Source: Acidovorax sp. HMWF029 | GTDB taxonomy: Bacteria > Pseudomonadota > Gammaproteobacteria > Burkholderiales > Burkholderiaceae_C | Direction: 5' to 3' | Assembly (NCBI RefSeq): GCF_003060895.1 | Contig: NZ_QAIH01000094.1 | Span: forward strand, 51,030 to 84,312 | Length of the DNA: 33,283 nt | Shown: positions 23,052 through 30,255 of the stretch, piece after piece | Numbering within the stretch: position 1 is the stretch's first letter | Layout of the letters: every line of letters begins with the position of its first letter | The notes under the pieces: model-generated | Told to the model about the DNA's origin: nothing | The model's database searches: none | The model's input: only the letters and a program-made list of their open reading frames with translations | Translations under genes and position numbers: made by a program

Positions 23052-23448
23052 ACAGCCCCTTCGTCATCACCACACCGGTTTGAATCCAGCCGTGGCGGGC
23101 GCTTTGTCGCACCACATGTTCATGTTTCGTGCACATGGCCAGCTGCTGGGCGCCGAGCTGGCGCGCTGCCTGGCAAGCCATGGCGTCGATGGCACCCGAG
23201 GGCATGCGATCACCGAGGCTCACCAGTCCGACCACATCGAGGCGCGCGCCGAGCTGCAAACGCACTGGCCGCACGGCCATCAGGGCATGCGCCCCGCCCT
23301 GCTCGATCTCGAACAGGAAAGAGCCGCCCAGCACATCTGTCGGCCCTTCGAGCGGCCCCCAGGGGCTGGCCTCGACGGACGGCAGCAGCGCGGCGACATG
23401 CTCCGGGGTCCAGTGCTGGACCGGGGTTACTTTTTGAGGAGATACCAC
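23038..23448 (-). CDS. Phage protein with weak acetyltransferase (GNAT) resemblance
   Basis: The likely start is GTG 23448, overlapping the preceding gene by 22 bp and giving 136 residues. The C-terminal third, with A-A-R-Q-L-G-A-Q-Q-L, then H-V-V-R-Q-S-A-R-H-G-W and V-V-M-T-K-G-L, resembles the last part of GNAT folds. The cofactor loop is not clear. It lies within the structural operon, so it could modify a virion protein or be only structurally similar. The start is uncertain. Confidence 0.5.
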   Translation of the reverse strand: MVSPQKVTPVQHWTPEHVAALLPSVEASPWGPLEGPTDVLGGSFLFEIEQGGAHALMAVRPVRLQLGARLDVVGLVSLGDRMPSGAIDAMACQAARQLGAQQLAMCTKHEHVVRQSARHGWIQTGVVMTKGLYVQQ

Positions 23449-23687
23449 GCGGCCACCCCGGCAGCGATCAGCCACCAGTTGAGGCCACCCGATGCGCCTT
23501 GCAGCGCAGTTCCCGAGCCGCCCATGTTCACGATGAAATCGCCGTTGCTGGCCCCGATGCTGGCGCCGCGCTGGTCCATGCCCGAGCTGGCCGAGCTGGA
23601 GAAGCCGATTGGCGGCAGCCCCATGCCGAAGCCCACGCCACCGGCACCACCGCCGAACGGCAGGGAGAGAGACAGGCCCGCCGCCAT
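23427..23687 (-). CDS. Tail-anchored glycine-rich phage membrane protein (86 aa)
   Basis: The N-terminal two thirds are rich in glycine and serine (F-G-G-G-A-G-G-V-G-F-G-M-G-L-P). The C-terminus is a membrane segment with W-W-L-I-A-A-G-V-A-A-W-Y-L-L ending in K-K. It lies two genes downstream of the capsid-like protein. It is probably part of the virion membrane; no family was recognised. Confidence 0.6.
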   Translation of the reverse strand: MAAGLSLSLPFGGGAGGVGFGMGLPPIGFSSSASSGMDQRGASIGASNGDFIVNMGGSGTALQGASGGLNWWLIAAGVAAWYLLKK

Positions 23688-23690
23688 GCC

Positions 23691-23972
23691 CTACCCCTTC
23701 TTCAGCAGCAACACCGCCGCAGCGCCGATACCAACCAGCACCAGCATTGGCGAGATGTACAGGCCACCGCCCCGGCTGATGGTCACGGGCTGGCCCTCGA
23801 TAGCCACCCCATACGGCCCCACCACCTGATACTGGCCCGGCACACTCCACGAGTAGCCATCCTGGCCAGCTAGCGCCTGGTCATAGCCCGCCAGCGCGCC
23901 AGAGAACGCGCCGACGAACTGACGCAGAGGGCGCAATGCATCCTGCCGCTGGATCAGTTCCTGTTCGGTCAT
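23691..23972 (-). CDS. Tail-anchored phage membrane protein (93 aa)
   Basis: A short soluble domain precedes a C-terminal membrane segment (P-M-L-V-L-V-G-I-G-A-A-A-V-L-L-L) that ends in K-K-G. It directly follows the capsid-like gene. The plan is the same as in the next two membrane proteins, suggesting a set of virion membrane proteins with the same orientation. Confidence 0.6.
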   Translation of the reverse strand: MTEQELIQRQDALRPLRQFVGAFSGALAGYDQALAGQDGYSWSVPGQYQVVGPYGVAIEGQPVTISRGGGLYISPMLVLVGIGAAAVLLLKKG

Positions 23973-23981
23973 GACCGCCCC

Positions 23982-24821
23982 TTAGTACATTGCGTAAGGG
24001 ATCAGCTCATCCGTCTCAATGGTGATGGTTTCACCGGCAGAGAAGGTCCCGTAAAAGATGGCCGACCGGACGCCAGCACCCAACCGGGTATCCCACGTAC
24101 GCCCGGACAACTGGCCATCCTGGCAGGGGTCAAACACCACCAGATTTGCCTGCGGCACTTTGAAGTTGTCCTTCTGCAGAGCCTCGTTTTGCAGCTTGGT
24201 CAGTTCGTGTTCAGTCACCCCCTCACGCACGGTCTTGAAGGCCGTCATGTTGGCGGAGTAGATGTAAACGCGGCGGTAGTTAGAGCCACCGCCCACGGGG
24301 TCGATATGCGGGAGCAAAAGCGCGAATGTGCCCGCACCGCCGATCACCTGCGTGGTCCTGTGGCGGCGCGCGATCAGGCCACGAATAAGCTGCTCGGCTG
24401 GGTCACCAGTGGGCGGCGACACATCGGCCACACCGACCAGCGTAGGCGAAGTGGCGCCCGCAATGGTCACCTCCAGGCGCAACGTCTGGATGCCCGACCC
24501 TGCCGACAAGTCGATAGACCCCACTTGACGCGCGTTCGGCGTCACGGCCTTTCGGTCCATGAAGTCGATTTTGAGAATGGTCACATCGGTGGTGGCACCG
24601 TTGTACAGGTTGGAGGCTTCCAGCTTGGAGCCGTCAGACTCCCAGATCACCTTTGCATTCGCCTTCAACTCGATTTTCGTGATCATCGACCGCGTGAAGG
24701 TGCCCCCGAGGGTCAGGGTGATTTTTTCCAGAACTGAGCCGAGCAGCTTGTTCAGGTCCGAGATGGCAATCCCGGAAGCCACCACGTTCTGGAACGGATC
24801 GAGCGCAATTTGCTTATTCAT
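23982..24821 (-). CDS. Major capsid protein candidate (double jelly-roll type, 279 aa)
   Basis: GGAG lies seven bases before the ATG. The protein is beta-rich throughout with few helices, for example I-T-L-T-L-G-G-T-F, M-I-T-K-I-E-L-K-A-N-A-K-V-I-W, I-Q-T-L-R-L-E-V-T-I and Y-R-R-V-Y-I-Y. It is close in length to the PM2 capsid protein P2 (269 residues) and is the only capsid-sized protein in the element. It follows a small membrane protein and the packaging ATPase, the usual grouping in this virus lineage. Double-jelly-roll fold is inferred from size, strand pattern and context; a structure prediction would settle it. Confidence 0.65.
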   Translation of the reverse strand: MNKQIALDPFQNVVASGIAISDLNKLLGSVLEKITLTLGGTFTRSMITKIELKANAKVIWESDGSKLEASNLYNGATTDVTILKIDFMDRKAVTPNARQVGSIDLSAGSGIQTLRLEVTIAGATSPTLVGVADVSPPTGDPAEQLIRGLIARRHRTTQVIGGAGTFALLLPHIDPVGGGSNYRRVYIYSANMTAFKTVREGVTEHELTKLQNEALQKDNFKVPQANLVVFDPCQDGQLSGRTWDTRLGAGVRSAIFYGTFSAGETITIETDELIPYAMY

Positions 24822-24833
24822 TGCGTGCTCCGA

Positions 24834-24998
24834 TCAGTTCAGGGCGTCTTGGATGTAGGGCACCTGGCGCGCCACGATGACACCGGCCACACCGAGCGCC
24901 ATGGTGCGCGCTGCGGGGTGATCGACGAACTTGTAGGCGGCGAAGCAACCGCCCAGCGCGATTGCAATTTTGGTGAGCTGGGAAGTGGTCAGGTTCAT
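24834..24998 (-). CDS. Small phage membrane protein before the capsid gene (54 aa)
   Basis: ATG 24998 was chosen; the longer open frame upstream runs through the terminator/operator region. Two hydrophobic stretches are visible: I-A-I-A-L-G-G-C-F-A-A-Y and T-M-A-L-G-V-A-G-V-I-V-A. It may span the membrane once or twice. It is probably a virion membrane protein. It opens the capsid transcription unit. Confidence 0.6.
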   Translation of the reverse strand: MNLTTSQLTKIAIALGGCFAAYKFVDHPAARTMALGVAGVIVARQVPYIQDALN

Positions 24999-25055
24999 GT
25001 CGGCCTCAGGCGTCCGGGGTTGGTTGAAAAGACAACCCGATGAGACCGCCCGATG

Positions 25056-25086
25056 GACAAAAAACAAAATCCGTGCCCTAAGGCAC
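25056..25086 (-). terminator. Possible terminator after the packaging ATPase
   Basis: On the minus strand GTGCC-TTAG-GGCAC (25086-25073) can pair and is followed by GGATTTTGTTTTTTG. It lies just behind the ATPase stop at 25092 and overlaps the operator-like site at 25077-25098, so one stretch may serve both purposes. Confidence 0.5.
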
Positions 25087-25098
25087 ACCGCCTAAGGC
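25077..25098. promoter_or_regulatory. Operator-like double site before the capsid operon
   Basis: CCTAAGGC, six bases (ACACCG), then CCTAAGGC again. The half-site CCTWAGG has 14 bp centre-to-centre spacing, identical to the site at the repressor promoter (30225-30246). It overlaps the ATPase stop codon and precedes the capsid operon. It is probably bound by the phage repressor. Confidence 0.5.
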
Positions 25099-25739
25099 GC
25101 CCGTTTTGGGGCCTGCTGGCGGCCAGAAAATTTCAGCATCCCGCGCGAAATTTCTGGCGATGTGTCGCGTTTTTCCAACCACTGGAGGGGCTGTAGGCCG
25201 GTGATCTCGGTCACGTTGATGCCCCATTGCTGCGCAAAGGTCTTGGCGGCGGCCACGTTGCCGAGGCGGCCGGTGTGGATCAAGTCGCAGTTGTTCAGGA
25301 AGGACTTGTCCACCTCGGTCGGGGTCTGGCTGGCCCCAATGATGCTGATCGACTTGGTGCCGTTTTCGTAACGGCGGCCCACGTTGACGATCTTCTTCCA
25401 GGCGGCCGGCGCGTGGCTGGCCTTGGTCACCTCGGCCAGTTCGTCCACGAACAGAACCACGTTGCCCTCGCGCCATGCCAGCTCACAGAACCGGGCGAAC
25501 TGCTCGTGCTGGTTGAAGTCGTGGTTCATCAGATAGCGCGCCTGGAAGGCCTTGCCTTTGCAGGCCCGGACGAACGCAGCCCACTCGGTGAAGGGTTCGC
25601 CTACCCCGTTGAGCATGTCGTCGTGCTTGGGGTCCCACACCATCAGGCGGCGGGGCTTGAGCTTCTGCAGCTGCTGCACCACCCATGCCGTCTTGCCGGT
25701 GGCGGTGGCGCCGAACGCTGCCCAGCGAAAAGGCTTCAC
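25092..25739 (-). CDS. Genome-packaging ATPase (HerA/FtsK/A32-type, PM2 P9-like)
   Basis: The GTG start at 25739 overlaps the upstream stop (GTGA) and gives 215 residues. Walker A is G10-A-T-A-T-G-K-T17. A short D-P-K-H-D follows a beta-strand. Walker B is V-V-L-F-V-D-E at residues 94-100. Then comes I-I-G-A-S-Q-T-P-T with a glutamine that fits the sensor position of the HerA/FtsK group. Such compact ATPases, near 200-230 residues, pump DNA into membrane-containing icosahedral capsids. Filamentous-phage Zot proteins share this core but are longer and have a membrane span, which is not seen here. Confidence 0.8.
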   Translation of the reverse strand: MKPFRWAAFGATATGKTAWVVQQLQKLKPRRLMVWDPKHDDMLNGVGEPFTEWAAFVRACKGKAFQARYLMNHDFNQHEQFARFCELAWREGNVVLFVDELAEVTKASHAPAAWKKIVNVGRRYENGTKSISIIGASQTPTEVDKSFLNNCDLIHTGRLGNVAAAKTFAQQWGINVTEITGLQPLQWLEKRDTSPEISRGMLKFSGRQQAPKRAP

Positions 25740-26173
25740 GCGGATTCCTTCACCGGGGCGGCCTCGATGGTGCGGCCGTGTTTCTCCAGGGCGGTGACAT
25801 AGCCCATGGCCAGGGGCACCAGGGAGATCACCAGCATGGCAACTTCGGGGTTCCGGCCAGCCAGTTCGGTGATCCGGGTCATGTAGCGCTGCAGCACCGG
25901 GGCGGCCGCGTCGGCGGGGCCGCGCAGCACATCGTCGGGCCACTCTTCCATGATCTCCGGCATGCTCTTGGCGATGGCCGAGCGCACGGCGCGCAGGCCA
26001 GCGAAGACGATCCGCGAGATCCCCAAGCTGACCTGCTGCAGCATGGCCGCTTCCTGCTGCGCGGCTTCGTCTGCCTCGGCCTGCTGCTGGGCCTGCGCGG
26101 GGCCCGCTGGTGCGTCCACCGGGGTGAACGTGACTTGTTCGAGTGGGTCGATGGCTTCGGGCTTGGTGGTCAT
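25736..26173 (-). CDS. Phage protein with C-terminal membrane segment (145 aa)
   Basis: The N-terminal 45 residues are acidic and rich in Q, A and E. A helical middle (L-G-I-S-R-I-V-F-A-G-L-R-A-V) is followed by a membrane segment, V-A-M-L-V-I-S-L-V-P-L-A-M-G-Y, near residues 111-125. It is coupled to the ATPase gene by a GTGA overlap. It could be a membrane partner of the packaging ATPase. No family was recognised. Confidence 0.55.
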   Translation of the reverse strand: MTTKPEAIDPLEQVTFTPVDAPAGPAQAQQQAEADEAAQQEAAMLQQVSLGISRIVFAGLRAVRSAIAKSMPEIMEEWPDDVLRGPADAAAPVLQRYMTRITELAGRNPEVAMLVISLVPLAMGYVTALEKHGRTIEAAPVKESA

Positions 26174-26175
26174 GG

Positions 26176-26487
26176 TTAACCGATCAAGAGGGCTGGTCTG
26201 GTCTTACCAAGTCGCGCTTGGTGTTTGTCGTATTCCTGGCCGATGGCGTTCGCCTTCTCAGGCGTCATCGGCTCAACGGCTGGCACTGGTGCTGGCGCGG
26301 CTGCACGCTCGATGCTTGCCAACCAGTCGCGCTCGCAGGCGCTGCCCCGGTGGGCGTAGGCGCTATGGCCGCAGTCGTCGGCCTCGCACTCGTAGTTCAA
26401 GGCACCGCCCGCCGTCCGGTGGAACGTGACGCGGTCCCCGCACATTGGGCACTTGCCGCGCCCCACTCTCTCGGACTTGCGGGCCAT
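26176..26487 (-). CDS. Zinc-ribbon phage protein (103 aa)
   Basis: The start K-C-P-M-C-G-D, followed 19 residues later by Y-E-C-E-A-D-D-C-G-H-S-A-Y, gives a four-cysteine zinc ribbon of the Ogr/Delta-like or DksA-like type. A proline/alanine linker and a short helix follow. Such proteins often activate late phage genes or bind DNA. Its place at the head of the packaging and capsid cluster suits a late regulator; this is inference. Confidence 0.6.
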   Translation of the reverse strand: MARKSERVGRGKCPMCGDRVTFHRTAGGALNYECEADDCGHSAYAHRGSACERDWLASIERAAAPAPVPAVEPMTPEKANAIGQEYDKHQARLGKTRPALLIG

Positions 26488-26490
26488 GGC

Positions 26491-26667
26491 TTACAGGGCC
26501 TTCAGGTCGTCGCAGGGCACGACGACAACGATGTTGTCGGCGTCGAACTTCACGGCCACTTCATCGGGGGTGGCCGGGTTGGTTCCATACACGATGCCCG
26601 CCTGACCAAAACGGGGGTGTTCTTCGTTCTTGACCTGCACGGCGGTCCACACTGCAAAACGGTTCAT
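26491..26667 (-). CDS. Small phage protein (58 aa)
   Basis: A short open frame between the Dam and zinc-ribbon genes. It has strand-like segments V-W-T-A-V-Q-V, Q-A-G-I-V-Y-G-T, V-A-V-K-F-D and N-I-V-V-V-V-P, suggesting a small beta-barrel. It fits the tight spacing of the operon and is very likely real. No function is known. Confidence 0.6.
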   Translation of the reverse strand: MNRFAVWTAVQVKNEEHPRFGQAGIVYGTNPATPDEVAVKFDADNIVVVVPCDDLKAL

Positions 26668-26709
26668 GGGTTGCTCCAGTTGATTGCCGGGGACCGCCCG
26701 GCGCGGCTA

Positions 26710-27471
26710 TCAGGCCTGCATCGCCTCTGCTGGCGATGGGATCCCACCGTCAGCACCAGCGAGGCTGGCCAAGATGAATTGACGTTCCAGATCCGGCATC
26801 GCCAGAATCTTTGCCACCCAGCGCGAGGCCTTGCGCTTGATGCGCTCGCGTTCCCTGAAGCTGCCGCCGATGTAGCGAAGGTCATGGGGAACGATGGTGG
26901 ACGGCTCGTAGTTGGTCCATAGCGACTCAGTGGCCGGGCCGCGCCGGGTCATCGCCGTGAAGTCCAGCCGGTGCCAACCCGACGATGCTGCAGCCTCGTC
27001 ATACATGGCGCTTCGGTACCCGGACAGAGCCCAGCGCGCGCCGGCTGCTGACAACGCCGGAAGCACCGATGCCACCAGGTGGAGGTGCGCAGCATCGTCC
27101 AGCTCGAACTTGTAGAGGCTCAGGTCTTTGCGCGTGCTGTGCAGGTAAGGAGGGTCCAGGTAGAAAAACCAGCCATCCAGACCATCACCACTCGCCAGAT
27201 TCATCAGCACTGGTACCGCATCGCCCGCGATGACGGTTGCAGCTGGCAACGCCGTCTGCAGCGTGGCCACCATCGCTGGATCTCGCTCGATGAGAATGGT
27301 GGTGTCTGCCGGAGCAATCCGCCGAGCGATGGCGGCCGACCCGGCGAAGGGCTCCACGTAGGTGTGGTGCCGGGGGATGGCGCTGATGATGGTCTGGTAC
27401 ACGCCTGCGCCGTTTTTTCCGCCCGGATAGCGCAGTACTGCATCGGCGGCGGTGGTGGTGCTCGATGCCAT
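26710..27471 (-). CDS. Dam-type DNA adenine methyltransferase (D12 class)
   Basis: A 253-residue N6-adenine methylase. Motif X is Y-P-G-G-K (residues 15-19), motif I is V-E-P-F-A-G-S-A-A-I (39-48) and the catalytic motif IV is L-D106-P-P-Y109. This order defines the D12/Dam class. ATG 27471 was preferred over GTG 27474 because GGAGG precedes it at good spacing; it overlaps the Rep stop. Dam-like enzymes are usually specific for GATC, but the target here is not provable from sequence. Likely roles are protection from host restriction or timing of replication. Confidence 0.85.
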   Translation of the reverse strand: MASSTTTAADAVLRYPGGKNGAGVYQTIISAIPRHHTYVEPFAGSAAIARRIAPADTTILIERDPAMVATLQTALPAATVIAGDAVPVLMNLASGDGLDGWFFYLDPPYLHSTRKDLSLYKFELDDAAHLHLVASVLPALSAAGARWALSGYRSAMYDEAAASSGWHRLDFTAMTRRGPATESLWTNYEPSTIVPHDLRYIGGSFRERERIKRKASRWVAKILAMPDLERQFILASLAGADGGIPSPAEAMQA

Positions 27472-28769
27472 CACCCCTCCACCAAGTTGGGGACGAAAAA
27501 GTAGCTGTGATCCGTGAGCCGCAGGCGATCGACAAGGATGTCCCCCCTGCCCTGCCGTCCCCCTTCGCGCGCCACGGCGTCGATCCAGTCGTCAATGAGC
27601 TGCTGGGGTTCCTCACGGTGGCCGTGCTCAGCCACGAAGGCCAGGAAGTCGCCCAGGCGGCCGAAGCGCGTGAGCACCTGCAGCTGCTCTTGCTCGATGG
27701 CGCCCACTTGGTGCTCGTCATCGAGGGTCAGTTCTGGCTCTGCGGCGGCTTCGTCGTCGTCGATCTCGTCGATGCCGAAGTGATCCTTCAGGCCGCGCGA
27801 CCACGTGAGCATCCGGCGACCGTCGAACTCGGCCACGAACTCGCGGAAGGCGCAGATGGCGTGCCCATCACCACCCCGGGCCAGCTCCAATAGCTGGAAG
27901 GGGGTGTAGTGCTCACGCGCGCCCCAGTTGTCGCGCTTGCCGATCTTGGCGTGGCTGCTGGTCAGCTCCGAGGACATGCCCCAGGTTTCGTCGTGGCCCC
28001 ACTTGGCGATGTAGTCGGCCGCATCCTTGCCGCCCCGTACGTCCAATGCGTACTGGCCCGCCCAGTTGCGGTTGCTGGCGTCCACCAGCCCGCGTTTCTC
28101 CAGCAGGCGCACCCAGTGGCCGCGCAGGTGCTCGATCGCGGGGCTGGTGAGGCGGCCAGCGTCATCGGCTGGGCCCTCGGCGAACGCCCCGGCGTCACAG
28201 AACACCAGCATGTGCAGGTGGGGATGCCAGCCGTTGGCCCCGCCATAGGTCACCTCGAGGGAGTTCACCACGCCGATTTTGTTGGCGTGCTCCATCACCG
28301 CCTTCCACTTGCGGCAGTTCTGGAACGACTGGCGGGCCTTGCCGAAAGGCTCCATCAGCTCGGCCAGGGGCTGGCCCACGTAGTGGGGGAAGGTGAAGGT
28401 CAGCAGGTAGGCGTGGCCGCCGGCGGCGACGTGGGCCACCATGGCGTGCTGCAGCTCGCGGCGGCGCTGCTCTGCCACCTTGGCCGCGCACACCGGGCAG
28501 GCCCAGACGCTGCCGCAGGTCTTGACCTTGCCCAGGCGGGCCCGGGCGCCGTCGAACTTCCGGAAAACCGGCATCGCCACATCGTCGATCACATGGCGGT
28601 GGCACCAGACGGTGCGGTGCTGGGCCTTGGGTTCCAGGTTCTTGACGAACAGGATCGATTGCGAGGTCCGCAGGGCCGTGTGGCGCCGTTTCAGGCCCTG
28701 CCGCTGTGTATCGAGCCGCCCTTGGAGATCGCCGCCGTGTGTATGGATTTCGCGTGTATACCGAGACAT
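27471..28769 (-). CDS. Rolling-circle replication initiator (HUH Rep)
   Basis: A 432-residue HUH endonuclease. A cysteine cluster (C85, C91, C94) comes first. Motif 1 is Y-L-L-T-F-T-F-P-H (residues 121-129). Motif 2 is W-H-P-H184-L-H186-M with the metal-binding histidines. Motif 3 is A-D-Y253-I-A-K-W with the nicking tyrosine. A single tyrosine plus the lysine two places on fits the pC194/Rep_1 group. It nicks the double-strand origin and starts rolling-circle replication. The C-terminal 150 residues are acidic and variable. It lies in the early operon downstream of small genes that overlap by a few bases. Confidence 0.85.
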   Translation of the reverse strand: MSRYTREIHTHGGDLQGRLDTQRQGLKRRHTALRTSQSILFVKNLEPKAQHRTVWCHRHVIDDVAMPVFRKFDGARARLGKVKTCGSVWACPVCAAKVAEQRRRELQHAMVAHVAAGGHAYLLTFTFPHYVGQPLAELMEPFGKARQSFQNCRKWKAVMEHANKIGVVNSLEVTYGGANGWHPHLHMLVFCDAGAFAEGPADDAGRLTSPAIEHLRGHWVRLLEKRGLVDASNRNWAGQYALDVRGGKDAADYIAKWGHDETWGMSSELTSSHAKIGKRDNWGAREHYTPFQLLELARGGDGHAICAFREFVAEFDGRRMLTWSRGLKDHFGIDEIDDDEAAAEPELTLDDEHQVGAIEQEQLQVLTRFGRLGDFLAFVAEHGHREEPQQLIDDWIDAVAREGGRQGRGDILVDRLRLTDHSYFFVPNLVEG

Positions 28770-28771
28770 CG

Positions 28772-29011
28772 CTACACCGCCTCAGAGTGGTTGATTTCCA
28801 GGGCGTGAGCGGTGTGTCGGGCATAGGTGGACACAGCACGCCAATAGGCCGCCATCGGTCCCTTGCGGCGCTTCCAGGCCGACTCGGCTTCGGCGTTCGC
28901 CTGGTGGCGCAGATCTCGCATCAGAGTGGCAATGGCGCGGCGATCCTTCGGCGGCAGGGCCAGCAGCGCGCGCCCGGCGGGTAGATCAAGGAGTGGATTG
29001 ATGTAGCCCAT
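28772..29011 (-). CDS. Small early phage protein (79 aa)
   Basis: ATG 29011 overlaps the upstream stop (TGATG). The protein is helical and charged: R-A-L-L-A-L-P-P-K-D-R-R-A-I-A-T-L-M-R-D-L, then E-A-E-S-A-W-K-R-R-K-G. It lies immediately upstream of rep and is probably co-translated. A role in replication is plausible but no family was recognised. Confidence 0.6.
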   Translation of the reverse strand: MGYINPLLDLPAGRALLALPPKDRRAIATLMRDLRHQANAEAESAWKRRKGPMAAYWRAVSTYARHTAHALEINHSEAV

Positions 29012-29244
29012 CACATCTGCCCCTTTGCCCTGGCCGCGAGCATCTCGCGCAGGTGCTTGGCGCTCTTGCCAGCCGTCTCGCACTGGATGCGCAGGGTGTA
29101 GTGGCCCTCCAGCAGCCGATAGGCTTCCTGCAGCCAGCCGTGGGCCGTGGTGGCCATCTGCAGGGCCATCTGCAGATCCTCTGGGGGGAGCTGCGGAAAC
29201 ATGGGCTTGCCCGCCTGGGGGCGCGTCGTGGCGGGGGTGTTCAT
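29011..29244 (-). CDS. Small early phage protein (77 aa)
   Basis: Coupled by overlap at both ends. It is a mostly helical, methionine- and leucine-rich protein (L-Q-M-A-L-Q-M-A-T-T-A-H-G-W-L-Q) with a basic C-terminus. It is part of the early operon between the leader and rep. Function unknown. Confidence 0.55.
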   Translation of the reverse strand: MNTPATTRPQAGKPMFPQLPPEDLQMALQMATTAHGWLQEAYRLLEGHYTLRIQCETAGKSAKHLREMLAARAKGQM

Positions 29245-29441
29245 GGGACTGCCACCAGATTGCCGTGGTCATCGACGACGGCGGCATAACAAGAAAAGCC
29301 CTGAACCCATCGGCGGCCGGGCCACTCGCCGAAAACGCTCACCCAGTAGGTGCCGGGACGGTAGACACGGGAAACAACCCACGCCGCAGCCAGCGCGCCA
29401 TTTCGGACCACGCGGCCCACTGCTTCAGGCGCCCCGCTCAT
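29241..29441 (-). CDS. Small early phage protein (66 aa)
   Basis: ATG 29441 overlaps the upstream stop as ATGA. It is a beta-rich small protein: W-V-V-S-R-V-Y, Y-W-V-S-V-F-G, C-Y-A-A-V-V-D-D-H-G-N-L-V. No function was recognised; tight coupling supports it being a real gene. Confidence 0.55.
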   Translation of the reverse strand: MSGAPEAVGRVVRNGALAAAWVVSRVYRPGTYWVSVFGEWPGRRWVQGFSCYAAVVDDHGNLVAVP

Positions 29442-29641
29442 GGCGCCAAGTCCCCGGCTGCTGCGCATAGGGCCATGCCCAGGGTGTAGGCATCTGCCGG
29501 GGAAAGCTTGCGGTCGATGACGATGGGGCCACGGCGCAAGATGAGCTGGACACGGGCCTCAGGCACACCGCCTAAGACAGGGATCAGCATGGGGGCAACG
29601 GTTACCTGCTCGCCCGGGGCAGTCTTGATGGTGGTGGCCAT
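29438..29641 (-). CDS. Small early phage protein (67 aa)
   Basis: ATG 29641 was chosen because it lies two bases behind the upstream stop; the longer frame is not protein-like. Segments include E-Q-V-T-V-A-P-M-L-I-P-V-L-G and R-V-Q-L-I-L-R-R-G-P-I-V-I-D. A repressor-type double site (29557-29578) lies inside the gene. Function unknown. Confidence 0.55.
   Translation of the reverse strand: MATTIKTAPGEQVTVAPMLIPVLGGVPEARVQLILRRGPIVIDRKLSPADAYTLGMALCAAAGDLAP
29557..29578. promoter_or_regulatory. Operator-like double site inside an early gene
   Basis: CCTCAGGC, ACACCG, CCTAAGAC: the same two-half-site layout as at 25077-25098, with one mismatch in each half. A 16-base stretch (29561-29576) is identical to 25081-25096. 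It could be a downstream repressor site or roadblock in the early operon. Confidence 0.4.
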
Positions 29642-29643
29642 GT

Positions 29644-30024
29644 CTAGACCCCCGCGCCGATGTGCAGCAGGCCGCCGCGCCGACGAATCAGGATCACGCG
29701 GTCTTCCCACGAGATGATCAAAGCAGACAGCGCCCAGCTGAGTGCATTGGAGGATTTCGAGCGCTTGTAGATCTTCCTGAGGCAGTCCACGGCATCAGCA
29801 TCCTGGCGCTCCATGAAGAGCAATGTCTTCAGGTTTTCACGGTCAAACGTCGTCACCTCGGGCGCGGGGGCCAATGCCCCCGCCCCTGGCGTAGTCCCGG
29901 GCACAGTGCCCATCGAGGTGTCTTGCAGTGCTGCGCAGCTATTGCCGTTGCCGGGGACCAGCATGCCCATGCAGTCTGGGCGTGGGTTGGCACAACAACT
30001 GGGGGATGAATTCGTATCGGACAT
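29644..30024 (-). CDS. First gene of the phage early operon (126 aa)
   Basis: The N-terminal 55 residues are rich in S, P, C and G; the C-terminal part is helical and basic (N-L-K-T-L-L-F-M-E-R-Q, then D-C-L-R-K-I-Y-K-R-S-K-S-S). It follows the leftward promoter and a strongly structured leader. No family was recognised. As the first early product it may act in the lysis-lysogeny switch or in takeover. Confidence 0.5.
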   Translation of the reverse strand: MSDTNSSPSCCANPRPDCMGMLVPGNGNSCAALQDTSMGTVPGTTPGAGALAPAPEVTTFDRENLKTLLFMERQDADAVDCLRKIYKRSKSSNALSWALSALIISWEDRVILIRRRGGLLHIGAGV

Positions 30025-30025
30025 G

Positions 30026-30095
30026 TGGCGCTTTCGAGAGGTCCGGCGCCATCGAGGGTGTCCCCTGGCCAGCAGGAACCAGGTTGAAAGCGCCA
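30026..30095 (-). promoter_or_regulatory. Structured leader of the early operon
   Basis: A perfect 10-bp inverted repeat, TGGCGCTTTC (30026-30035) and GAAAGCGCCA (30086-30095), closes a 50-nt loop. The loop holds a further CCTGG/CCAGG stem and a GGCGCC palindrome. On the minus strand it ends one base before the ATG of the first early gene. It may control translation, act as a replication origin hairpin, or both. It is not a tRNA. Confidence 0.5.
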
Positions 30096-30134
30096 GCCCT
30101 CCGGGTTGATGTGGTCTGACCGGGGGACGGGCGA

Positions 30135-30163
30135 ACTGTAGTTCTGAGCTGTGTATTAGTCAA
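30135..30163 (-). promoter_or_regulatory. Leftward early sigma70-type promoter
   Basis: On the minus strand TTGACT (30163-30158), a 17-bp spacer and TACAGT (30140-30135) form a good promoter for the long leftward operon. The transcript would begin near 30128 and carry the structured leader. Confidence 0.65.
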
Positions 30164-30192
30164 CAGGGTGGCAATTGCCAGCCTGTGAACTG

Positions 30193-30246
30193 TTGCGGTC
30201 GAACACTTGCGCGCACAGAATGCCGCCTTAGGAACATTGCCTAAGG
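30193..30246 (+). promoter_or_regulatory. Repressor promoter with overlapping operator
   Basis: TTGCGG (30193-30198), a 17-bp spacer and CAGAAT (30216-30221) form a weak rightward promoter. Just behind it lies GCCTTAGG, six bases (AACATT), then GCCTAAGG (30225-30246). This inverted pair of CCTWAGG half-sites overlaps the likely ribosome site GGAAG and fits negative autoregulation. Confidence 0.5.
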
Positions 30247-30255
30247 AAGCCAGCC

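Noticed and set aside
22942-23829. 295-codon open frame on the plus strand
   Set aside because: Antisense shadow of three coupled phage genes; composition is not protein-like.
27909-28808. 299-codon open frame on the plus strand
   Set aside because: Antisense to the Rep gene, whose HUH motifs are unambiguous.
30026-30095. tRNA-like fold ending in CCA on the minus strand
   Set aside because: The stem is 10 bp and the inner stems do not match D, anticodon and T arms; no T-loop in the right place.
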